Assembly: GCA_049999725.1 (NCBI GenBank)
Contig: JBNGIS010004785.1
Span: 1 to 28,905, forward strand
From: Haplomitrium mnioides
Taxonomy: Eukaryota > Marchantiophyta > Haplomitriopsida > Calobryales
Reading direction: 5' to 3'
DNA: 28,905 nucleotides
The notes beneath the pieces are model-generated. The model did no database searches. It saw only the letters and a program-made list of their open reading frames with translations, and was not told the origin of the DNA. Positions 22,222 through 28,905 of this stretch are shown here, one piece after another (the stretch's first letter is position 1; each line of letters starts with the position of its first letter). Made by a program: the position numbers and the translations under genes.

Positions 22222-22512
22222 ACAAAGAGGCACGAACATTACAACAAAGAACAAGAAAAAAAGCTCAAAATTAAACATGTAGTAAGTAAGAGGCCTATTA
22301 GTCTCACTCAAGCTCTTAAAAGAAGAACAAGATACTTGTTCAAAAGAAAGAAAAATGAATCAAAGAAAGCATCAAAGCATTTACATGATTCAAAACAACG
22401 AGTAAACAAAGAGATGAAAGATGAAATCAAAAGACCTTATCAAAGAAGATGGGCAATTGAAATAGAAGGAGAAATTGCTCGCTTAAGAGAATTACTCAAC
22501 AAAGATTTGTAG
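22222..22512 (+). other. Lysine/arginine-rich open stretch, possible exon remnant
   Basis: Ninety-six codons lie open between TAA (22219) and TAG (22510), with an ATG only at 22414. The product would be strongly basic (KRRTRYLFKRKKNESKK) and end in an amphipathic segment, IEGEIARLRELLNKDL, that looks coiled-coil. The strand is poor in T, which lowers the stop frequency, so chance is a serious alternative. The end overlaps the first copy of the 79-bp repeat. Confidence 0.25.
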
Positions 22513-22740
22513 TTGAGTATTGAAGGAGAACAAAGAAGGGGAGTTACATTCTTGAAAAGAAACGCATCTTGTTGTTCGATTAGATTTGTAGTTGAGTATT
22601 GAAGGAGAACAAAGAAGGGGAGTTACATTCTTGAAAAGAAACACATCTCGTTGTTCGATTAGATTTGTAGTTGAGTATTGAAGAAGAACAAAGAAGGGGA
22701 GTTACATTCTTGAAAAGAAACACATACTTGTTGTTCGATT
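22503..22740. repeat. Three tandem copies of a 79-bp unit
   Basis: Units begin AGATTTGTAGTTGAGTATTG at 22503, 22582 and 22661. They differ by only a few substitutions (for example AAACGCATCTT, AAACACATCTC, AAACACATACT). The high identity implies a recent duplication. 79 is not a multiple of three, so it is not a protein repeat. Confidence 0.95.
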
Positions 22741-22746
22741 AAGAGA

Positions 22747-23060
22747 AGAAGGAAAACCTCAGCAATAGATGAAGAATTCTGATATGTAAATTAAACAATC
22801 ATCATAGCAGTATGCTAGATATAATAGATGTTGGTTGAATAAAAAACATTTCATAAAAAAAAGTGTACATACAACCAACAAAGAGCTCATCAACTAAAAG
22901 AAAATCTACACAAAAAAAATCTCATAGAGAAGCTAGACAAAACCCTAAATAGATGAAGAAACAAAAATGCTCAAATGAAAAATTGTTGAAGAGATGTTGC
23001 TAGAAAGAAAATAAGAGGATAAAATAAAAACAAAGACTTTGACTTTATAAATGAACAATG
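22747..23060. other. A-rich sequence, nothing recognised
   Basis: No open frame with a recognisable motif and no repeat structure beyond A-rich simplicity. Confidence 0.5.
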
Positions 23061-23206
23061 GTCTATGCGCGCATGAACTTGAAAGTCTATACTTGAATGG
23101 ACTCTCAAGTCTATGCTCGCATAGACTCTCAAGTCCATGCACAGATGGGCTCAAGTGTCCATTCGCGCAAGGACACTTGAGAGTCCATGCGAGCATAGAC
23201 TTGATA
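23061..23206. repeat. Minisatellite of six 24-bp units, each an imperfect palindrome
   Basis: Units start at 23061, 23085, 23109, 23133, 23157 and 23183 (the fifth is 26 bp). The consensus is GTCYATGCNCGCATRGAC plus about TYTCAA. The first 18 bases are their own reverse complement in the best copy (23109). Related units recur at 24848-24895 and 25790-25945. Confidence 0.85.
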
Positions 23207-23350
23207 CCTTTAAAAAAAATTCAATACAACCTTAGAAACAAAATTGAAGAAGAGGAAAAAGAAACTTACCAATAATTTCTCAAAGCTCAAGTAAAATGAG
23301 GATATCTTTGACTCCTCTGTGTGGATGGGATACTCCATCTTTGCTTCCTC

Positions 23351-23656
23351 TCACGAGTTGCAATACATCTCGGAGCAAAAAGATTTAACCATCACTACCA
23401 AAACGTTATGTCTCTCAAGTTCATGAGATATTTCTTCAATTGAAAGCTCTCCCACTTCCACCAATTTCAAAATTGATATTTTAATTTTGTCGAGAAGACC
23501 ATGAAAGGACCTCCACGGTGTCCACTTCATGTCTTCCATTCTCAAAGATCCTTTGGCATTTGGCTTGTGACCCTTCATGATATTTTCTCCCACATCGTAA
23601 ATATGCTCTGTTGTAACTCCCATAGCTCTCCACTTTAGAACGCGAGCTAGAACCAA
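23351..23656 (-). other. 101-codon open frame of unknown nature
   Basis: The product would contain KISILKLVEVGELSIEEISHELERH, with a regular charged/hydrophobic pattern, so it may be coding debris. In the overlapping frame (23481-23684) RCGRKYHEGSQAKC has a faint gag zinc-knuckle look. The two readings exclude each other, and I cannot choose between a fossil gag and the tail of the unknown gene to the right. Confidence 0.25.
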
Positions 23657-23870
23657 TTGTCTTGAGATGTAACAGTCTTATCAAAAGTGGGCTTTGGCTT
23701 TATCTCCAAAGTCTTCAATACCAATTCTCTTTCTAATTTCTGGGATGACACCATCTCACTCTCCATGTGCCTCTGATGCCAATGCTCGATCTTTTGAATT
23801 GACATCATTTCCAACCTGTAGCATTGGTCTTAATTATCATCAGTTGCAAAGATGTGGGCTTTTGTTGGTG

Positions 23871-25260
23871 TCAGCCCCACAAAAACTTAGCAGTTACAGA
23901 GAGAAAGCATAGGATTTTTGCTCCATATTTGGTAATTAAAAGTTGCCTTGCGGCAGCACTATAGTTGCCTTCTGTAATCTCGTATATGTACTTGTCAGAG
24001 TTTGTGATGTCAAACTCTAACTTACTCCTTTACCCGCACTTCGGGTCTACCACACAATGAAAAAACTATGCTCATACTTGTTTGTGAGCATTCTTTTCGC
24101 TAGAAGCTCTACCAAATCTTCATTTGACCTCATAATCTAGAATGACCCTCCAATTATCCATTCCTGATTTCGGAAGGTTAAGATTTTCCAACCGAATTGT
24201 AATTGTTTCTTCTTGAATTCTACACCACTGGATTGCAAACTCCCTAATCTTATTTTTGTCTTCCTCATACAGTGTTTGAGATCCACCTGCTCTCGTTCCT
24301 AAACGGTTCGCATCCCCTTGTACGATTGCCTTTTTTATCTTGATGTTGGAGCTTGTACTGGCTCCGGCTCTATTTCCTCCTTTGAGCTACTAGGAGTTGA
24401 AGATAAAGGGGCCGCCGAAGATGAACTGGTTGGAGATGGGGATGGGACCGGCTCCTCCTCAATAAGTGGTGGGAGCACCGGCTTCTTTTTTGGTTGGGTC
24501 TGTTTTTTCTTTTTCAGAGCCTTGATTGGCTCCACCTCCTCTCTTTTTTTTGGCACCAGATGGTCCATCTATTACTGCCACAGTAAACGAAGCCACGCTT
24601 GGATGCAGCATAAGTTGTTGAATATGTATGCCTTGCTTCAATTTCAAAAGTTTGATATTGATGGCAAATTTGATGAAGTCACGTTTTATCCGCTTTGCAT
24701 CTGTGTAAGTGTTTATGAAGTCTAACAAATATTGAGAAAACTGAAAAAAAAAACTAGTCAATTGCTTAATATAAAAATTTGTCAAAAGTTTAATAATAGA
24801 CTACGAATGTTTCAACCTCTATTCTAAGCTGAAAGATGCACTAGATTCCATGCGTGCATAGACTCATTTGTCAATGTGTGCTTGGACTCCTGAGCAACAA
24901 AAATTTCAAAACGACTGAAAAAAAAATCTTGTTAGTCTCACCTTGCCATCGTCAAAAGTCGACTCCAGATCCTTGGTGAAGATGTCTCGTGGCTTCATCT
25001 CGTTGAAGTAGAATTTCTTTGGTGAAGTCTTGAAAAGGGTAATCAACAATTCTGACTGCATAAGCAGCCCCATGTGAGCTCTGTGCCCCTCTCGAATCAT
25101 CGTGATTTGGACCAAAAGGTTCATGCTAAATTTTTCACTTTCATTGTAAAAAAAGTAAAGGTGATAGTCGATATCATTTATTGTTCCACAACAAACTAGC
25201 CATTTGTGGGTTAGTTTTTGTGGCTCAAGAACCTTCAAAACATCCAAATACTTATAAGGC
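23871..25260 (-). pseudogene. Unrecognised protein gene, 5' end lost in a gap, one clear intron, several frame breaks
   Basis: Exon 25260-24942 reads YKYLDVLKVLEPQKLTHKWL...REGHRAHMGLLMQSELL...DIFTKDLESTFDDGK and ends at donor GTGAG. An intron (24941-24741, 201 nt, T10 before the acceptor CAG) is followed in phase by FSQYLLDFINTYTDAKRIKRDF...GPSGAKKK. At an A8 run (about 24545-24555) the coding look moves to another frame, which encodes a Pro/Glu/Ser linker (PVLPPLIEEEPVPSPSP). Near an A6 run (about 24330) it returns to the first frame with KKAIVQGDANRL and YEEDKNKIREFAIQWCRIQEE. After about 24135 another shift gives NEDLVELLAKRMLTNKYEHSFFIV. Finally KLEFDITNSDKYIYEITEGN to KFLWG-stop at 23871 is back in the first frame. 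I recognise no family. Homopolymer errors in the assembly could explain two breaks. Any start lies in or beyond the 25261-25360 gap. Confidence 0.5.
24741..24941 (-). other. Spliceosomal intron of the unrecognised gene
   Basis: Donor AAG|GTGAG and acceptor TTTTTTTTTTCAG|TTTT are both phase 0, and the reading frame continues across them. Two 24-bp palindromic units of the local minisatellite family (24848-24895) lie inside it. A nearer CAG at about 24915 would leave only about 25 nt, too short for an intron. Confidence 0.55.
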
Positions 25261-25360
25261 NNNNNNNNNNNNNNNNNNNNNNNNNNNNNNNNNNNNNNNN
25301 NNNNNNNNNNNNNNNNNNNNNNNNNNNNNNNNNNNNNNNNNNNNNNNNNNNNNNNNNNNN
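25261..25360. other. Assembly gap, 100 N
   Basis: Exactly 100 N interrupts the unrecognised - strand gene upstream of its first visible residues. Confidence 0.98.
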
Positions 25361-26019
25361 GGTTTGTTTGGTGCAAAAAAAAAATATGTTGGTATATAAA
25401 GCATTGCTCGTTTTCATCTTTTCAACTTCTTTTTTTCATTTCCTTCACAAAAATTTCACAATTTTGTCGTTTTGTGAAATTCTCTTCAAAAATATATCTT
25501 TGGGGTATACTAGTAGAAGTTGAGAATATTTGTTAAAATACTTCTCTTAAATTTCTTTATTATTATTATTATTATTATTATTTTTCAATAGCTAGAGTTT
25601 CAAGGGCAAGAAGATGTTTGCAAAAAAGTGTTACTTTTGATTGGCATCTTGAGATAGTTTTGAATCGTTGTTCTCAGGATGTAAGCGATAGAATATCTAA
25701 AGCATCAAGTGTAATGGCAAGTATTTTTGGGGAAAAAGATGGCGTTTGTTGAATCAGATACGTCTATACAGGAAGATCAAGCAAGTAAACTCTATACCCG
25801 CATAGGGTCAAGGAGTGAACTTAATGCGTGCATAGGATCAAGGAGTGTGAACAACTTGTGCCTAAAGGATGAAAGAGAGAACCCAGTGTATGCATAGGAT
25901 CCAATACTCAACCTTCTGTATGCATTGGATCTTTATTGTTGGTCAAGCGGTCAAAGTTGAATCTTTATTTTAACTACTCCAACAGATCAATAGAAAGACG
26001 TTCAAGTTAGAATTTCTAT
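25361..26019. other. AT-rich spacer with a (TTA)n tract and degenerate repeat units
   Basis: No gene. (TTA)n occupies about 25557-25584. GTATATAAAGC near 25391 is TATA-like. Between 25790 and 25945 about five units spaced roughly 30 bp share the core TATGCRTGCATAGGATC, related to the 24-bp minisatellite. Confidence 0.6.
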
Positions 26020-27200
26020 ATGGTTGTGGACCTTTCTTTGTCCTTGTCAAATGAAGACCACAATGTTCAAGATCCAAATCTGTTTGTTCAAAACACAAAA
26101 GGTATGGAATCGGTGGATTGTTTCAATTTTAGAGATGATTTGCTGTCACTGATAGTACCACCTAAACAACGAGTGATTTCTAATCAAGTTGGACCTCTGA
26201 ATGAGATTTCTAAATCTCTTTGAAACCAAATTCATTTGGAGGAATTTTCAGACAACAATTTAGAAAATGATTCTAGCAAAAAATCTCAATCAACCAACAT
26301 CTTGTTGGAGCTATTGCCAAGGGTATCGATTATCTTACAAAAAACATTTCCTAATGTTCAAGATATTAATGAAGATTTTGTTTCGACATAGTCTAGTTCT
26401 CCCAATCCTCAAGGTGGTCTACATTAATCAAAAACTCATTTCAAATGAATAAACAATGTTATCAATGATGAATTATCTCTGATGGTTGGATTTGCCTACA
26501 AACCAAATTGACCGACATACATAAGAATTCATTGTCTGGGTCCAAACCCAAACGAGTAAACACTTTATGTAAAAATTCTTGACGGAAAGTCCATCATGAC
26601 GAGAGCTTTGTGAAGAAAAAGCTTGATTCAATATCAATTTTGAAATTGAAAAGAACTTCATGTCGTCAAAATAATTGTTTGTTGTTATGCAAGACAAATT
26701 TTTTGAAAAATATGAGAGAAACGTATTTTTTACAAAGCATGAGGAATCGAGATATCATATTGCAGTGGGGAATACAAGGAGAAGATTCTGATGTTGACAA
26801 TCGATTCACTTTGCTTGGAGGTACTATTTTCTATAGAAGAGCCTTCAAATTAATATTATCAATAGGGAATGATAGAATCCAAAGGATTCAAAATCTCAAA
26901 AACGTAGATCATAGAGACATTTTTGGAAATAGAGAATTATATGCTAAAGTAGTATTTGTGTGTGAATGGATGGACAGTTTTTTTAGGGACATTGTAAGAG
27001 AATACCCACTCACGAAGTTTATAACTTGCTCGAAAATCTTACAAAATGGGAAGTTTATGATTACTACACAACTTATTTGAAAGAGAAAGATCCCGATTGC
27101 ATTCTTAGTTTGTCGGCTTTTGCAAAACATTGGAGAACTCATTTTCCAAATGTTAAAATTCCAAAACACAATAGATTTGTTGTTTGTGAAACTTGCAAAG
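26020..27200 (+). pseudogene. Fossil of a transposon-like protein with a W-x-x-x-F-P...C-x-x-C segment (DUF7869-type, tentative)
   Basis: ATG 26020 opens a 68-codon frame (MVVDLSLSLSNEDHN...), and coding-like text continues past stops to about 26400. The best part is 26610-27025, containing RDIILQWG, NRFTLLGG and YRRAFKLILSIGNDRI. A 1-nt frame change near 27005-27011 leads into HEVYNLLENLTKWEVYDYY, then LSAFAKHWRTHFPNVKIP and RFVVCETCK. From memory this order (CR/YR-AF-x-x-x-x-GI, later VY-x-x-Y, then F-x-x-x-W...C-x-x-C) occurs in a family of repetitive, presumably transposon-derived proteins of plants and animals that continue into a DUF7869-like domain. That downstream domain is missing because foreign sequence begins at 27201. 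Family name uncertain; coding origin fairly sure. Confidence 0.5.
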
Positions 27201-28199
27201 TGTCGCTCCTCTGTTCCAGGCCTTAACCTTTTCAGGCCCCGTTTCGATGCAGGGGAGGACATGTTTACGGGCTTTGGGGTTCTTTTCTGAGATGGCCCCT
27301 CGCTAGTTACCACTTTCAGACCTTAAGGACTCTTCCTCTCCTTATAGGCATGTTGTGCTTTTCTCACTCCTCTTCTTCACACACTCAAGTCAGATATTCA
27401 TACATTCACTCACAGGTCCACATCCATAACACTCAGCTCTTGTGTGATTCTTACTCTTTATTCTTAGGACCCAATGACTTAGACCATGTCACCTTATTTG
27501 TGCTTGGGCAGAATGGTGCTGGTGACCTGCACAGCTGAACACACAACAGCTCTGGACTCCCCCTTTCAGGGTGGTCACAGGTCTGATACAACTATTCCTA
27601 ACTATTTCCTAAGCTGCACTAATTCCTAACTATGCAAATAGGATCAAGAACAGAGAGCATTCAGCCCCAGGAAACCAGACTTGTGTCAAGGGATTGGACT
27701 CCCCCTTCAAGTGTGTTCCCAGGGTCTGCTCAGCTGATCTGATGTCCACTAATCTAGTAACTCAAATGGACACACATGCAGAAATGAAATCTAACTACAC
27801 ATATATAAACAACACATATGTACAATATATGCAAGAGAAAACAGAGTCCTTGAAGGCCCTCTAGAATTCTAACTATATATACTTCCCTTATGAATCCCGC
27901 TGCCTTACAACTGCAGCCCAGCAACCCACACACCCTCCACTCCAGATAGTTTTTTAACTTCCCTCGCGAGAAGCCCTGCTTTTACTTCCTCAGGCTAGGA
28001 AGAGAGTTTCTTTTACTTCCACCTCTGGAAGACAGCTTTACCAGCTGCAAGTAGCCCACTCCACACTCGAGCCTCGACAGGTCTTACTACGCCCAGTGCA
28101 CTGGCACTGGCACAGCCCCCCCCTCTCAGCTCCACTTGAGAATTAACACACCAGAGTGTTCTCCGAACAATCTGGGTTGATGCACTTGCACAGGGGAAT

Positions 28200-28705
28200 G
28201 CCGAGAGACTCCCAGCTCACTACCAGACAACCTCTCCTTAGTTCTCGGCCGACCGAATCCCCCTTCCAAGCTATCGTATCAGTAACCCTCTGCTCTGGTC
28301 CACCGGCAAGGATGAGGTCACTTGGGTCTCCCCCAAGTCCTCCTCTAAATCCCCCTGGCCCCCTGGAGCTAGTACCTCTGCTTCACGTAGCAATTCAATT
28401 GAATGATCGCCCTGCCTTACCATGCGCAATCCCCTTTCTTGCTATCGTTGTCACCCCGCAATGGCCCGCGAAACGCCGAGACGACCCCCAGCTCACTATC
28501 AGACAGCCTCTCCTTAGTTCTCGGCCGACCGAAAACCCCTTCCGAGCTATCGTATCAGTAACCCTCCGCTCTGGTCCACCGGCAATGATGAGGTCACTTG
28601 GGTCTCCCTCTAGTCCTCCTCTAAATCCCCCTGGCCCCCTGGAGCTAGTACCACTGCTTCACGTAGCAATTCAATTGAGTAATCGCCCTGCCTTACCATG
28701 CGCGA
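28200..28705. repeat. 275-bp tandem duplication, about 90% identical
   Basis: Copies start with GCCGAGA at 28200 and 28475. They share CTCCTTAGTTCTCGGCCGAC, GAGGTCACTTGGGTCTCC and CACGTAGCAATTCAATTGA. A 223-codon open frame (28156-28827) runs through both copies in one frame because small indels keep them in phase; its Pro/Leu/Ser-rich product has no recognised domain. Confidence 0.9.
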
Positions 28706-28884
28706 ATCGCGAGCCCCGCAGCGCTATACCTCCAACAATTGCCCGTGCATCAACCCAAATGAATTCAAAGACAAGCGATATATACTTCCCTCGCGCGTTG
28801 CCCCTTGACACCAGATCCGATGAATAGTTGTTATTGCCGTTGGCTCGAAACAGGGGATGATGACGCGTGGCTTCACTGTAGGTA

Positions 28885-28902
28885 ATCCCGTTCCTACGGG
28901 AT
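28885..28902. other. Perfect 6-bp stem hairpin
   Basis: ATCCCG, loop TTCCTA, CGGGAT. It sits at the very edge of the window, so its role (for example within an LTR R/U5 region) cannot be judged. Confidence 0.5.
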
Positions 28903-28905
28903 GGG

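Larger units (their letters stand above)
27201..28905 (+). mobile_element. Probable LTR-type insertion, left edge at 27201, runs off the window
   Basis: Base composition changes from AT-rich to GC/C-rich exactly where the interrupted fossil protein loses similarity, and the new sequence starts TGTCGCTCCTCTG, as LTRs start with TG. It contains two TATA-like boxes in the same setting, ATATATACTTCCCT (about 27875 and 28778), a repeated GGACTCCCCCTT phrase (about 27556 and 27695) and a 275-bp tandem duplication, but no coding domain. Orientation and class are undetermined; the second end lies outside the window, so a target duplication cannot be checked. Confidence 0.4.

Noticed and set aside
22503-22740. 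CRISPR-like array
   Set aside because: The units are adjacent 79-bp tandem repeats without spacers, and the window is plant nuclear DNA.
23769-23781. TGGCATCAGAGGC on the - strand, close to the tRNA-Met primer site TGGTATCAGAGC
   Set aside because: One internal mismatch and an extra base, and no paired LTR could be found around it. It may be a decayed primer site but is not supportable.
1-28905. tRNA, rRNA or small nuclear RNA genes
   Set aside because: No cloverleaf with A/B boxes and no conserved rRNA or snRNA stretch was noticed by eye; a tRNAscan or Rfam search could not be run.

Overview
The window looks like nuclear DNA of a streptophyte plant, probably a land plant. Two intron-bearing plant genes sit head-to-tail on the + strand: an SR45a/Tra2-type splicing factor (13506-16225) and the plastid acetyl-CoA carboxylase carboxyltransferase alpha subunit (17037-19763). 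Both have compact GT-AG introns of about 90-965 nt. They are embedded in AT-rich, heavily decayed LTR-retrotransposon DNA. I cannot name the species. The short carboxyltransferase alpha protein, without the long C-terminal extension of seed plants, leans towards a non-seed plant, but this is inference. There are three assembly gaps of exactly 100 N (6921-7020, 22046-22145, 25261-25360).

Left region (1-13150) is a nest of retroelements. A copia-like element on the - strand enters from the left edge, with its LTR at about 169-1060. It abuts a fossil Ty3/gypsy pol on the - strand (about 1065-2270). A second, + strand gypsy element follows, with an LTR end, a primer-binding-site-like sequence near 3694-3707 and a decayed gag at 4586-5985. 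A Ty1-copia element with very short LTRs comes next (5990-11762): tRNA-Met primer site, long purine-rich leader, gag with a damaged zinc knuckle, an integrase lacking most of its core, and a fairly well kept reverse transcriptase/RNase H. 11763-13150 is AT-rich with nothing recognisable.

Gene island (about 13150-20450). The SR45a-like gene encodes 196 aa over seven coding exons; the carboxyltransferase gene encodes 491 aa over ten. Only 811 bp separate the first stop from the second start. Both models were assembled by hand from splice-site phase and protein conservation, and both close without a frame error. 19764-21780 has no convincing gene.

Right region (22000-28905) is a second accessory block. 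It holds a (TA)n tract, 79-bp and 24-bp tandem repeats, and an unrecognised - strand gene remnant with one clear intron and possible homopolymer frameshifts (23871-25260). A + strand fossil with a W-x-x-x-F-P...C-x-x-C signature follows (26020-27200). It stops abruptly where GC-richer sequence beginning TGTCGCTCC starts at 27201; this is interpreted as the edge of another LTR-type insertion and runs off the window with a 275-bp tandem duplication. The unrecognised - strand gene and the palindromic 24-bp repeats around it are the best candidates for something undescribed.
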